Shown here: piece by piece, positions 16,678-25,387 of the stretch | Position numbering within the stretch: the stretch's first letter is position 1 | Layout: the number at the start of each line of letters is the position of its first letter | Assembly (NCBI RefSeq): GCF_005503365.1 | Contig: NZ_SCML01000051.1 | Coordinates: forward strand, 1-46,687 | Direction of reading: 5' to 3' | DNA: 46,687 bases | Source: Hydrogenophaga sp. 2FB | GTDB lineage: Bacteria > Pseudomonadota > Gammaproteobacteria > Burkholderiales > Burkholderiaceae_C | Program-made: the position numbers and the translations under genes | Notes under the pieces: generated by a model | What the model saw: the letters and a program-made list of their open reading frames with translations, nothing else | Databases searched by the model: none | Told to the model about the DNA's origin: nothing

Positions 16678-18750
16678 ATGCATATTCTGTTTGACGAAGC
16701 CGGCAAATTGTTGACCGGCCGCCTCCTGTCCGAGGCCGAAAGTTCTCTGCAAGTCGAGCTCGACTCGGGCAAGCGCGTCAAGGTCAAGGCCGCCAACGCG
16801 CTCTTGCGCTTCGAGAAACCCGCCCCCAGCCAACTGATGCCCGCGGCCACCGCCATGGCCGAGGCGATGGAGCTGGAACTGGCCTACGAATTCGCCCCCG
16901 AGGACGAGTTCGGTTTCGCCGATCTGGCGCACGAGTATTTCAGCGACAAGGCCGGCACCACCGAACAGGTGGCCGCGCTGGTGTGCCTGCAGGGCGCGCC
17001 GCACTACTTCCGCCGCGCCGGCAAAGGCCGTTACAAGAAAGCGCCGCCCGAGATCCTGGCGCAAGCCCTGGCCGCGATCGAGAAGAAGAAACAGGTGCAG
17101 GCGCAAATCGAAGCCTGGGCCGCCGAACTCGCCGCGGGCACCTGCCCCGAGCCGGTGCGCCAGCAGCTTTACAAAATTCTGTTCAAGCCCGACAAAAACG
17201 CCCCGGAGTACAAGGCCGTGGTGGAGGCCGCGCGCAACAGCCACACCGCACCGCTGGCGCTGCTGCAGAACGCCGGCGCGATCCGCAGCGCCTACCAGTT
17301 CCACTGGCAGCGTTTCCTGTTCGACCAGTTCCCCAAGGGAACGGGCTTCCCGCCGTTGCAGGCGCCCGCCATCGCCGACGAGTTGCCCCTGGCCAACGTG
17401 CAGGCCTTTTCCATCGACGACTCGGCCACCACCGAAATCGACGACGCGCTCTCGCTGCAGGGCCTGGGCCAAGGCAGCGTCACGCTGGGCATTCATATCG
17501 CCGCGCCGGGTCTGGCGGTGTTGCCCGACGGCGCGGTCGACCAGGTGGCGCGCCAGCGTCTGTCCACGGTCTACATGCCGGGCCACAAGATCACCATGTT
17601 GCCCGACGACGTGGTACAGGCCTACACGCTGCTGGAAGGGCGCGACTGCCCGGCCGTGTCGCTCTACGTCACCTTCGACGAAGCCACGCTGGCCATCACC
17701 GCCAGCCGCACCGCGCTGGAGCGCGTGCCGATCGCGATCAACCTGCGCCACGACCAGCTCGATGCGGTGATCACCGAGGCCTGGCTCGAAGGCGCCGCAC
17801 CCACCGCCGACGTCCAGCCCGAGATCGCCCAACTGCAACCCTCGCTGGCCTTTCTGTGGCGCCTGGCGCGGCACCTCAAGGCGCAACGCGAGGTGGTGCG
17901 CGGCAAGCCCGAGAACTTCAACCGCCCCGACTACACCTTCCGCCTCGAAGGCGTGGCGGGCGACGAGCCCACCGGCGACGAGCGCGTGCAGATCGGCACA
18001 CGCCGGCGCGGCGCGCCGCTGGACCTGATGGTGTCGGAGGCCATGATCCTGGCCAACAGCACCTGGGGCAACTGGCTCGCCGACTGCGGTGTGCCCGGCA
18101 TCTACCGCAGCCAGGCCAGCCTGCAGCCCGGCGTGAAAGTGCGCATGGGCACCAAGGCCCAGCCCCACGCGGGCATTGGTGTGAAGAGCTATGCCTGGAG
18201 CACCTCGCCCCTGCGCCGCTATGTGGACCTGGTCAACCAGTGGCAGATCATTGCCTGCGCGCGCCACGGCAAGACCGCCGCGCTCGCCGCGCCGTTCAAG
18301 CCCAAGGACGCCAACCTGTTCGCCGTCATCAGCGCGTTCGACGCCGCCTACACCGCGTACAACGGCTTCCAGAACGGCATGGAGCGCTACTGGACGCTGC
18401 AGTACCTGCGCCAGCAGAACATCACCGAACTCACCGCGACCTTGGTCAAGGACAACCTGGTGCGCGCCGACACCCTGCCGCTGGTGCTGCCCGTGATGGG
18501 CGCCGATGGCCTGCCACGCGGCGCGCACGTGCGCGTGAAGCTGGGCGAGATCGACGACATGACGCTGGACGTGCACGGCACCGTGATCGAGCGGCTGGAC
18601 CTGCCGGCCGATGACGTGGCCGAGGAAGAAGACGGCGGCGAGGAAGAAGAACTCGCCACGCCGGTCGCGCTGGCCATCAACGTCGACGACGCCGAGGTGG
18701 AAGCCGCCACCGCCCAGCCCGTCCAAACGCCCGGCCCGGCAGGGGCTTGA
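16678..18750 (+). CDS. RNase II/VacB-family 3'-5' exoribonuclease
   Basis: A 690-residue exoribonuclease that degrades single-stranded RNA processively from the 3' end. Residues 1-60 (MHILFDEAGKLLTGRLLSEA) form a beta-barrel-like start. The RNB catalytic domain is marked by QAFSIDDSATTEIDDALSLQ, whose acidic cluster binds Mg2+, and by GIHIAAPGLAVLPDGAVDQ and STVYMPGHKITMLPD. The end of the domain has AWSTSPLRRYVDLVNQWQI, with the Arg-Arg-Tyr of RNB enzymes. The acidic C-terminus (EEEDGGEEEELA) is low complexity. The ATG at 16678 is preferred over one 45 nt upstream because homology starts at MHILFDE. It is followed by the tonB-like gene. Confidence 0.92.
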   Translation: MHILFDEAGKLLTGRLLSEAESSLQVELDSGKRVKVKAANALLRFEKPAPSQLMPAATAMAEAMELELAYEFAPEDEFGFADLAHEYFSDKAGTTEQVAALVCLQGAPHYFRRAGKGRYKKAPPEILAQALAAIEKKKQVQAQIEAWAAELAAGTCPEPVRQQLYKILFKPDKNAPEYKAVVEAARNSHTAPLALLQNAGAIRSAYQFHWQRFLFDQFPKGTGFPPLQAPAIADELPLANVQAFSIDDSATTEIDDALSLQGLGQGSVTLGIHIAAPGLAVLPDGAVDQVARQRLSTVYMPGHKITMLPDDVVQAYTLLEGRDCPAVSLYVTFDEATLAITASRTALERVPIAINLRHDQLDAVITEAWLEGAAPTADVQPEIAQLQPSLAFLWRLARHLKAQREVVRGKPENFNRPDYTFRLEGVAGDEPTGDERVQIGTRRRGAPLDLMVSEAMILANSTWGNWLADCGVPGIYRSQASLQPGVKVRMGTKAQPHAGIGVKSYAWSTSPLRRYVDLVNQWQIIACARHGKTAALAAPFKPKDANLFAVISAFDAAYTAYNGFQNGMERYWTLQYLRQQNITELTATLVKDNLVRADTLPLVLPVMGADGLPRGAHVRVKLGEIDDMTLDVHGTVIERLDLPADDVAEEEDGGEEEELATPVALAINVDDAEVEAATAQPVQTPGPAGA

Positions 18751-18787
18751 GGCACAGGCGACAACCAGCACGGATAATGCCCGCCTG

Positions 18788-19654
18788 ATGTCGTCTGCCC
18801 TGTCCTTTTTCAAGAAGCTGAGCACGCTGCAACTCGCGCTGGGCGTGTCGATCGCCGTGCACGCGGCGATCCTTACCGTGCGCTTCGTGGACCCCGAGCG
18901 TTTCAACCGCGTATTCCAGGACACGCCGCTGGAAGTGATCCTCGTGAACGCCCGCAGCGACGAGCGGCCCGACAAGGCCACCGCAATCGCGCAAGCCTCG
19001 CTGGCCGGCGGCGGCGACCGGGAACACGGCCGCGCCACCTCGCCGCTGCCCCCCCACATCGTGGCGCGCGTGGGCGACGCCCACGAGGAAGACCAGCGCA
19101 CGATCGAAATGCTGCGCGAGCAGCAGAACCGTTTGCTGGCCCAGGTGCGCCGCGAACTCGCGAAGATGCCACCACCCGACCCGGAGTCGCTCAACCCGAC
19201 CCCCGAGCAGGCCGAGCGCGAGCAAAAGCGCCGGGCGCTGGTGAAGATCCTGGCCGAGATCGAGAAGCGCATCAACGAAGAAAACGCGCGGCCGAAAAAG
19301 CGCTACATCAGCCCGGCCACGCGCGAAGCGGTCTACGCCATCTACTACGACGAGCTGCGCCGCAAGATCGAAGACCGCGGCACCAGCAACTTCCCCGAAG
19401 CGGCGGGTCGCAAACTGTACGGCGAGCTCACGATGACCATCACGGTGAACCACACCGGCGTGGTGCTGGACACCGAAGTCGTGCAACCCTCGGGCATCAA
19501 CCTGCTCGACCGCCGCGCCCAGGCCATCGTGCGCAGCCTGTCCTTCGGCAAGTTCAGCGATGCCATGCGCCGCCAGGCCGACCAGATCGTCGTGGTCTCG
19601 CGTTTTCGTTTCACGCGCGACGAAATTCTGCAGACGCAACTGTCCGGGCAATGA
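18788..19654 (+). CDS. TonB-like energy-transducer protein
   Basis: A 288-residue protein with one N-terminal transmembrane helix (LALGVSIAVHAAILTVRFV). A charged, partly coiled-coil periplasmic stretch (about 90-175, including EQAEREQKRRALVKILAEIE) follows. The C-terminal TonB domain reads KLYGELTMTITVNHTGVVLD, then TEVVQPSGINLLDRRAQAIV. TonB proteins carry proton-motive energy from ExbBD to outer-membrane receptors; no exbBD is near, so this may be a TonB-fold envelope protein instead. It lies 37 nt after the exonuclease gene and 6 nt before mtgA. In related genomes aroE often stands between these two genes; here it is absent. Confidence 0.85.
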   Translation: MSSALSFFKKLSTLQLALGVSIAVHAAILTVRFVDPERFNRVFQDTPLEVILVNARSDERPDKATAIAQASLAGGGDREHGRATSPLPPHIVARVGDAHEEDQRTIEMLREQQNRLLAQVRRELAKMPPPDPESLNPTPEQAEREQKRRALVKILAEIEKRINEENARPKKRYISPATREAVYAIYYDELRRKIEDRGTSNFPEAAGRKLYGELTMTITVNHTGVVLDTEVVQPSGINLLDRRAQAIVRSLSFGKFSDAMRRQADQIVVVSRFRFTRDEILQTQLSGQ

Positions 19655-19660
19655 CCTGAC

Positions 19661-20407
19661 ATGAAGTCACTCGGGCGCTGGTTGTTGTGGTTGATCCTGG
19701 CCGGGATCGCTCTGCAGCTGTTCTTCATCGTGCGCATCGCGGTCATGGTCGCGATCGATCCGGTCAGCACCACGTTCATGCGCTCCGAAGCCTGGCGCAT
19801 CGCCGGTGCGAGCCTGGCGGGGGACAAGAACTGGCGCTGGTCCCACCAGTGGGTGGACGGTGCGCAGATCAGCCCGCACCTCAAGCGCGCGGTGATCGCG
19901 TCGGAGGACGCGGGCTTCAACGACCACGGCGGCGTGGACTGGGGCGCGATCGAAGGCGCGTGGCAGAAAAACGAGCGCCGCCAGCAACTCGCCGAGAAAC
20001 GCGCCGCCAGCCAGCCCAACCGGCCCGCGCGCGAACCCAAGATCGTCGGCGGCTCCACCATCACCCAGCAGCTCGCGAAAAATCTGCTGCTCTCGGGCGA
20101 GCGCCAGTTTCTGCGCAAGGGCCAGGAACTGGTGCTCACGGTGGCGCTGGAGCTGCTGCTGGACAAGCGCCGCATCCTGGAGATCTACCTCAACAGCGTC
20201 GAGTGGGGCGAAGGCATCTTCGGCGCCGAGGCCGCCGCGCAGCGCTACTTCAACAAACCGGCCAGCAAACTCAGCGCCTACGAAGCGGCGCGCCTGGCGG
20301 TGATGCTGCCATCGCCGAAGTTCTTCGAAACCCGCCAGGGCTCTGCGTACCTGGCCCGCCGCACCGGCACCATCGTCGCCCGCATGGGCGGTGTACAACT
20401 CCCATGA
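19661..20407 (+). CDS. mtgA: Monofunctional peptidoglycan transglycosylase MtgA
   Basis: MtgA polymerises lipid II glycan strands at the outer face of the inner membrane (GT51 family). It has 248 residues, with an N-terminal membrane anchor (WLLWLILAGIALQLFFIV). GT51 motifs are VIASEDAGFNDHGGVDWGAI (catalytic Glu), GGSTITQQLAKNLLLSGER, RKGQELVLTVALELLLDKRR and ILEIYLNSVEWGEGIFGAEA. Residues 107-124 (QNERRQQLAEKRAA and neighbours, approximate) form a basic insertion that is common in betaproteobacterial members. The stop overlaps the acyltransferase ATG by 4 nt (ATGA). Confidence 0.96.
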   Translation: MKSLGRWLLWLILAGIALQLFFIVRIAVMVAIDPVSTTFMRSEAWRIAGASLAGDKNWRWSHQWVDGAQISPHLKRAVIASEDAGFNDHGGVDWGAIEGAWQKNERRQQLAEKRAASQPNRPAREPKIVGGSTITQQLAKNLLLSGERQFLRKGQELVLTVALELLLDKRRILEIYLNSVEWGEGIFGAEAAAQRYFNKPASKLSAYEAARLAVMLPSPKFFETRQGSAYLARRTGTIVARMGGVQLP

Positions 20408-21021
20408 ACCTTCGCGCCAAGGCCATGAGCTTGTTCCTGCTGGGCCTGGTACGCCTGCTCACCGGCGCGCAGGCGCGCTGGCACGGCTGCCCGCCCAAGG
20501 CCGAGCAGCGCATCTACTTCGCCAACCACCAGAGCCACGCCGACCTGGTGCTGATGTGGGCCGCGCTGCCGCTGGAGCTGCGCAGCATCACACGCCCGAT
20601 CGCGGCCAGGGACTACTGGACCGCGTCCCGTTTCAAGCGCTGGATCACCACCGACGTGTTCAACGCCGTGTACGTGGAGCGCGAACGCAAGGGCGACGAA
20701 GACCCGCTCGCGCCGCTGGCCCAGGCGCTGGAGAGCGGCGACTCGCTGATCCTGTTTCCCGAAGGCACGCGCGGCCACGAGGAAGACCCGCAGCCATTCA
20801 AGTCGGGCCTGTACAACCTGGCGCAACGTTTTCCCGACGTGGTGCTCGTGCCGGCCTGGATCCACAACGTGCAACGCGTCATTCCCAAAGGCGAGGTGGT
20901 GCCGGTACCCGTGTTGTGCTCGGTCACCTTTGGCGAGCCCCTCAAGCTCGGTGCGGACGAACCGCGCGCCGATTTTCTGAAACGGGCGCGCGAAGCCGTG
21001 ATGGCGCTGCGCGAGGTCTGA
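20404..21021 (+). CDS. PlsC-like 1-acyl-glycerol-3-phosphate acyltransferase
   Basis: A 205-residue membrane-associated acyltransferase. The catalytic NHxxxxD motif is NHQSHAD (His42, Asp47), and the glycerophosphate-binding motif is FPEGTR. An N-terminal hydrophobic helix (MSLFLLGLVRLLTG) anchors it. Such enzymes add the second acyl chain to make phosphatidic acid. It is translationally coupled to mtgA and followed after 3 nt by a CdsA-like gene. The PlsC-CdsA pair suggests a phospholipid branch, like the ynbB neighbourhood in E. coli. A broader lysophospholipid acyltransferase role is possible. Confidence 0.9.
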   Translation: MNLRAKAMSLFLLGLVRLLTGAQARWHGCPPKAEQRIYFANHQSHADLVLMWAALPLELRSITRPIAARDYWTASRFKRWITTDVFNAVYVERERKGDEDPLAPLAQALESGDSLILFPEGTRGHEEDPQPFKSGLYNLAQRFPDVVLVPAWIHNVQRVIPKGEVVPVPVLCSVTFGEPLKLGADEPRADFLKRAREAVMALREV

Positions 21022-21024
21022 AGC

Positions 21025-22032
21025 ATGGGCTCTTTTCTTCGCAACCTCACCCCCGACCAACAGGTCAGCCTGGTGTTCGTCGTGCTGTTCGGCCTGCTGC
21101 TGATCGCCAGCGGCGTGAACGTGGTGCTGTCGCTGCGCGAACGCCGCGCAACCGATGGAAGCGACCCCGACGACGACGCCTCGGACGTCCGCGCTCTGCA
21201 CATGCAGGACAACCAGGCCTTGCTGCGCAGCTCCTGGATCATGATGCTGGTGTTCTGGGTCGGCTGGGCTGCCGGCGACCACGCGGCCCTGGTGCTGTTC
21301 GGTGTGGTGTCGTTCTTCATCCTGCGCGAGTTCATCAGCCTCTCCCCCACGCGCCGCAGCGACCACCGCAGCCTGGTGCTCGCCTTCTTCGTGGTGTTGC
21401 CGCTGCAGTACGCGCTGGTGTGGATGGAACTCTTCAACCTCTTCACCGTTTTCATCCCGGTCTACGTGTTCCTTGCCATTCCCGTGGTCAGCGCGCTGGG
21501 CAACGACCCGCAACGTTTCCTCGAACGCAACGCCAAGCTGCAGTGGGGCATCATGGTCTGCGTGTATGGCATGAGCCATGTGCCCGCGCTGCTGCTGCTC
21601 CACTTCAAGGGTTTTGCCGGCAAGACCGCCTTCCTGGTGTTCTTCCTGGTGCTGGTGGTGCAGACCTGCATGCTGGTGCAACACGTGGCCGCGCGCGGCC
21701 TGCGCCGTCCGGTGGCGCCGGCCATCAGCGACAGCTTTCACTGGCGCAGCTGGGTGCTGGGCCTGGCCGCGGGTGGCGTGCTGGGCGCACTGCTCGCGGG
21801 CTTCACGCCCTTCAAGCCGCTGCCCGCGCTGGCCATGGCGCTGGTGGCCTGCGCGGCGGGCAGCTTCGGCCACCTCGTCATGAAGGCCATCAAGCGCGAC
21901 CGCGGCGTGACGCACTGGGGCTTGGCGGGCCGCTCGGTCACCGGCACCAGTGGCCTGCTCGACCGCGTGGACGCCCTGTGTTTTGCCGCGCCCGTGTTCT
22001 TCCACTCGGTGCGCTGGACCTTCGACCTGTAA
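21025..22032 (+). CDS. CdsA/YnbB-like phosphatidate cytidylyltransferase homologue, degenerate motifs
   Basis: A 335-residue protein with about eight hydrophobic helices and a CdsA-type C-terminus. CdsA makes CDP-diacylglycerol from phosphatidate and CTP. The signature is only partly kept. K290-R291 and the final LLDRVDAL (D313, R314, D316) are present. The K-D pair that should follow is T296-H297, the P-G-H-G-G turn is T-G-T-S-G, and the upstream metal-binding Asp region reads VVQTCMLVQHVAARG. Residues 42-56 form an acidic insertion (DGSDPDDDASD). It may have another substrate or be inactive. Pairing with the PlsC-like gene suggests a lipid role. Confidence 0.82.
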   Translation: MGSFLRNLTPDQQVSLVFVVLFGLLLIASGVNVVLSLRERRATDGSDPDDDASDVRALHMQDNQALLRSSWIMMLVFWVGWAAGDHAALVLFGVVSFFILREFISLSPTRRSDHRSLVLAFFVVLPLQYALVWMELFNLFTVFIPVYVFLAIPVVSALGNDPQRFLERNAKLQWGIMVCVYGMSHVPALLLLHFKGFAGKTAFLVFFLVLVVQTCMLVQHVAARGLRRPVAPAISDSFHWRSWVLGLAAGGVLGALLAGFTPFKPLPALAMALVACAAGSFGHLVMKAIKRDRGVTHWGLAGRSVTGTSGLLDRVDALCFAAPVFFHSVRWTFDL

Positions 22033-22041
22033 AGTGTCCTC

Positions 22042-22590
22042 ATGAGAATTCTCGGCATCGACCCTGGCCTGCAGTGCACAGGTTTTGGCGTGATCGACAC
22101 CGATGGTGCGGCCATGCATTACGTGGCCAGCGGCACCATCCAGACCAGCCCCAAGAACGGCGCGCTGCTGCCCGCGCGGCTCAAGATCCTGTTTGACGGC
22201 ATCACCGAAGTGGTGGCGCGTTACCAGCCCGAGGTGTCGGCCTGCGAGATCGTGTTCGTCAACGTCAACCCCCAGGCCACGCTGCTGCTCGGCCAGGCGC
22301 GCGGCGCCTGCCTGACCGCGCTGGTGGCCAACCACCTGCCGGTGGCCGAGTACACCGCGCTGCAGTTGAAGAAGGCCGTGGTGGGCTACGGCAAGGCCGC
22401 CAAGCCGCAGATGCAGGAAATGGTCAAGCGCCTGCTGCAGTTGCCCGGGCTGCCCGGCAAGGATGCGGCCGACGCGCTGGGCCTGGCCATCACGCACGCG
22501 CAGGTCAGCCGCACGCTGCTGGCGATCAGCAAGGTGTCGGCGCAGCAAGCCCGCACGCACGGCAGCTACAAAGCCGGCCGGGTGTACTGA
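22042..22590 (+). CDS. ruvC: Holliday junction resolvase RuvC
   Basis: RuvC cleaves Holliday junctions symmetrically, working with RuvAB. It has 182 residues. The RNase H-like catalytic acids are visible: Asp7 (RILGIDPGL), Glu69 (ACEIVFVN), and Asp141 and Asp144 (GKDAADALGLAITH). LLLGQARGACL is conserved. It begins 10 nt after the CdsA-like stop. Neither ruvA nor ruvB is next to it; a sensor-like gene begins on the last base of its stop codon. Confidence 0.97.
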   Translation: MRILGIDPGLQCTGFGVIDTDGAAMHYVASGTIQTSPKNGALLPARLKILFDGITEVVARYQPEVSACEIVFVNVNPQATLLLGQARGACLTALVANHLPVAEYTALQLKKAVVGYGKAAKPQMQEMVKRLLQLPGLPGKDAADALGLAITHAQVSRTLLAISKVSAQQARTHGSYKAGRVY

Positions 22591-24176
22591 TGAACATGCC
22601 GGGATCCCACAACGTCCGCCAGCTCAGCCTCGGCGCCTGGCTGGCCGTGGCCTTCACCGCGCTGTCCTTGCTGCTCACCGTGAGCCTCACGCTGTTCAGC
22701 GATCGCGCGGCCAGCAACCAGGTGCGCGATGGCATTGGCGCCAACCTGGCCGAACTGGCGCAACAGACGACCGGCCGCCTGGACCGCGCCATGTTCGAGC
22801 GCTACCGCGAGGTGCGCCTGATCGCCGAGCGGCTCAGCGGCAACGGCAACAGCGACCCCAATGCCACACGGAAGACCATCGAGTCCGTGCAAAAAAGTTA
22901 TCCGCACTATGCGTGGATCGGTGTCACCGATGCCACTGGCGTGGTGCGCACCGCCACGCGCGGCATGTTCGAAGGGGTGGATGTATCGGCGCGCCCCTGG
23001 TTTCGCAACGCCATCGCCGACCAGGCCGTGGGCGATGTGCACGACGCCATGCGGCTCGCGCAGTTGCTCGGCACGCAGGGCCGCGAACCACAGCGCTTCG
23101 TCGACATTGCCTTTCCGCTGACCGATGCCACGGACCAGATCACCGGTGTGCTCAGCGTGCAGCTGTCATGGAACTGGGCCAGCGACATCCAGGCCGCGAT
23201 CTTCGCGCCCGTGAGCCGCCACCGCAACGTGGAGATGCTGATCGTCTCCACCAACGACACGGTCTTGCTCGGCCCCCCCGGTGTGCAGGGCACAAGGCTG
23301 CAACTGCCCAGCCTGCAAGCCGCTGCCCGCGGTGAATCCGGCTACTCGAAGGAAGTCTGGCCCGATGGGCAAACCTACCTGGTGGGCTACAGCCGCGACA
23401 ACGGCTTCGACGCCTACCCCGGCCTGAAATGGCGGGTGCTGGTGCGGCAGACGCTGGCCGGCGCCTACGCACCGGTGGACCAGCTTCACGAGCGCATGCT
23501 GCTCGGCGGCCTGGTGGCGGCGGTGCTGTTCTCGCTGTTGGGCTGGCTGCTGGCGCGCCTGATCACGCGGCCCTTGCTGGACCTGACGGACGTGGCGCGC
23601 GGCATCGAGGCCGGTTACGCGGTGAAAGCGCCCACCGCCGGGGCCTACCGCGAAGTGGCCCTGCTGGGCAATGCCTTCAATTCGGTCGTGAAGAGCTTGC
23701 AGAACAACGAGTCCGAGTTGCGCCACAGCCACGCGGCGATGGAGCGGCGCGTGAGCGAGCGCACCGCCGAACTGCGCGAGGCCTTGCACGACATGCACAC
23801 CAATGAAGCGCGCGTGCAGGCCGTGATCGACACCGCGCAGGAGGCTTTCGTGGGCATGGATTTCGAAGGCCGCATCACGGACTGGAACGACGCGGCGGAG
23901 AAGCTGTTTGGCTGGCAGCGCGCCGAGGTGCTGGGCGAATCGCTGGTCGACATCGTCGTGCCCGAGCGCTTCCAGACCGCCTTCGTGCAGGCGTTGGCGG
24001 GCTTCCTGATCACGGGAAAGGCGCCGTTCACCGACCAGCAGATGCAGCGCACGGTGATGGACAGGAACGGCAGGGAGATGGCTGTGGAGATGAAGATCGG
24101 TCTGATCAACACCCCTGAGGTGCAGCTGTTCAGCGCCTTTGTGCGCCCGGTGTCCGACGAGCGTTGGTGGTCCTAG
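22590..24176 (+). CDS. Cache-HAMP-PAS membrane sensor lacking an output domain
   Basis: A 528-residue protein. Transmembrane helix 1 is at about 14-37. A periplasmic double-Cache domain (about 40-300) contains SYPHYAWIGVTDATGVVRTA, RGMFEGVDVSARPWFRNAIA and FDAYPGLKWRVLVRQTL. Helix 2 (LLGGLVAAVLFSLLGWLLAR) is followed by a HAMP domain. A coiled coil (AAMERRVSERTAELREALHD) leads to one PAS domain (VIDTAQEAFVGMDFEGRITD, then WNDAAEKLFGW). The protein ends six residues after the PAS fold, with no histidine kinase, GGDEF, EAL or methyl-accepting domain. The next 10 kb on this strand has no continuation. The ATG overlaps the ruvC stop by 1 nt. Confidence 0.88.
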   Translation: MNMPGSHNVRQLSLGAWLAVAFTALSLLLTVSLTLFSDRAASNQVRDGIGANLAELAQQTTGRLDRAMFERYREVRLIAERLSGNGNSDPNATRKTIESVQKSYPHYAWIGVTDATGVVRTATRGMFEGVDVSARPWFRNAIADQAVGDVHDAMRLAQLLGTQGREPQRFVDIAFPLTDATDQITGVLSVQLSWNWASDIQAAIFAPVSRHRNVEMLIVSTNDTVLLGPPGVQGTRLQLPSLQAAARGESGYSKEVWPDGQTYLVGYSRDNGFDAYPGLKWRVLVRQTLAGAYAPVDQLHERMLLGGLVAAVLFSLLGWLLARLITRPLLDLTDVARGIEAGYAVKAPTAGAYREVALLGNAFNSVVKSLQNNESELRHSHAAMERRVSERTAELREALHDMHTNEARVQAVIDTAQEAFVGMDFEGRITDWNDAAEKLFGWQRAEVLGESLVDIVVPERFQTAFVQALAGFLITGKAPFTDQQMQRTVMDRNGREMAVEMKIGLINTPEVQLFSAFVRPVSDERWWS

Positions 24177-24184
24177 GACAGGTC

Positions 24185-24361
24185 CTAGACCAGGCGTTCC
24201 AGCACCAGCACACCAAAGAAGCCGAGGGCGGCGATCACCGTCCATTTCAGGATCACGATGCCCCAGACGCGGTAGCGCGGCTGGCTGGTGCCGATGTAGA
24301 ACGCGAAGCAAACGCCGGCTGCGAGCAGCAGCAGCATGACGGTCCAGCGGAACAACAGCAT
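24185..24361 (-). CDS. Small (58-residue) two-helix membrane protein
   Basis: An ATG at 24361 opens a 58-codon frame ending TAG at 24187..24185. Two hydrophobic helices are clear: FRWTVMLLLLAAGVCFAFYI, and WTVIAALGFFGVLVLERLV after the loop GTSQPRYRVWG. It lies 17 nt after the lpxC stop on the same strand and fills the gap to the convergent sensor gene. I know no named family. The regular hydrophobic pattern and fit to the gap support a real gene. Confidence 0.65.
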   Translation of the reverse strand: MLLFRWTVMLLLLAAGVCFAFYIGTSQPRYRVWGIVILKWTVIAALGFFGVLVLERLV

Positions 24362-24378
24362 GGGCGACGAGGGATCGC

Positions 24379-25302
24379 TTACCAGGCCGGCGCGAGTTGC
24401 GCGAAACCGCTGGGGGCTTCGCGCTCGTGTTCGAAACTCACCACCTCGTAGGCGTCGGGCCGCTCCAGCAGGGCGCGCAGCAGCAGGTTGTTCATCGCGT
24501 GGCCACTGCGGAAGGCGCTGTAGGCGGCCAGCAGGGGCTTGCCCACGATGTACAGGTCGCCCATGGCGTCGAGGATCTTGTGTTTGACGAATTCGTCCTG
24601 GTAGCGCAGGCCGTCGGCGTTGAGCACCTTGACGTCGTCCATCACGATGGCGTTGTCCAGCCCGCCGCCCATGGCCAGGCCATTGGAGCGCATCATTTCC
24701 ACGTCGCGCGTGAAGCCGAAGGTGCGGGCACGCGCGATTTCGCGCGCGTACTGGCCGCTGCCAAAGTCAAACTCCACGCGCTGGCCGCTGGAGTTCACGG
24801 CCGGGTGGTCGAACTCGATTTCGAACGCGAGCTTGTAGCCATGGAACGGATCGAGCCGCGCCCACTTGAGGCCTCGCCCCTCGCCTTCGCGCACCTCCAC
24901 CGGCTTGGTGACGCGGATGAAGCGCTTGGGTGCGTTCTGCATCACGATGCCGGCGCTCTGCAACAGGTAAACGAAAGACGCCGACGAGCCATCGAGGATC
25001 GGCACTTCTTCGGCCGTGATGTCCACATACAGGTTGTCCAGCCCCAGGCCCGCGCAGGCGCTCATCAGGTGCTCGATGGTGTGCACCTTCACGCCACCGT
25101 TGGAGATGGTGGAGGCCAGGCGCGTGTCGGACACGGCCATCGCATTCACGGGGATCTCCACCGGCGCAGGCAAATCCACGCGACGGAACACGATGCCCGT
25201 GTCCGGCGCGGCGGGGCGCAGCGTCAACTCCACCCGCTGACCGCTGTGCAGGCCGACGCCGACCGCCTTGGTCAGGGATTTGAGGGTGCGTTGAGCAAGC
25301 AT
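24379..25302 (-). CDS. lpxC: UDP-3-O-acyl-N-acetylglucosamine deacetylase LpxC
   Basis: LpxC is the zinc-dependent deacetylase that commits UDP-acyl-GlcNAc to lipid A. It has 307 residues (E. coli 305). Zinc ligands are His78 in VHTIEHLMSA and the later His/Asp in KHKILDAMGDL; SGHAMNN carries the catalytic His. Substrate-tunnel segments NAPKRFIRVTKPVEV and ARTFGFTRDVEMM are standard. The ATG at 25302 (MLAQRTLKSLTKAVGVGLHS) matches the family; the frame is open to 25386 without homology. It ends the dcw cluster, 378 nt after ftsZ, and probably has its own promoter beyond the repeat pair. Confidence 0.97.
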   Translation of the reverse strand: MLAQRTLKSLTKAVGVGLHSGQRVELTLRPAAPDTGIVFRRVDLPAPVEIPVNAMAVSDTRLASTISNGGVKVHTIEHLMSACAGLGLDNLYVDITAEEVPILDGSSASFVYLLQSAGIVMQNAPKRFIRVTKPVEVREGEGRGLKWARLDPFHGYKLAFEIEFDHPAVNSSGQRVEFDFGSGQYAREIARARTFGFTRDVEMMRSNGLAMGGGLDNAIVMDDVKVLNADGLRYQDEFVKHKILDAMGDLYIVGKPLLAAYSAFRSGHAMNNLLLRALLERPDAYEVVSFEHEREAPSGFAQLAPAW

Positions 25303-25387
25303 CCCTGAATTGTAGTTTTCGCGGTGCCAGAACATGGTTAGGAAAGGCGATGACCTTGATAGAGAGGTTTTTTCCTCCGGCTGCAAC

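Noticed and set aside
16342..19275. Open frame of nearly 1000 codons on the minus strand opposite the exonuclease and tonB-like genes
   Set aside because: Antisense shadow with low-complexity composition and no recognisable domain; the plus-strand genes are well supported.
20278..22560. 760-codon minus-strand frame opposite the mtgA-ruvC block
   Set aside because: His/Gln/Arg-rich shadow; it crosses five strongly supported plus-strand genes.
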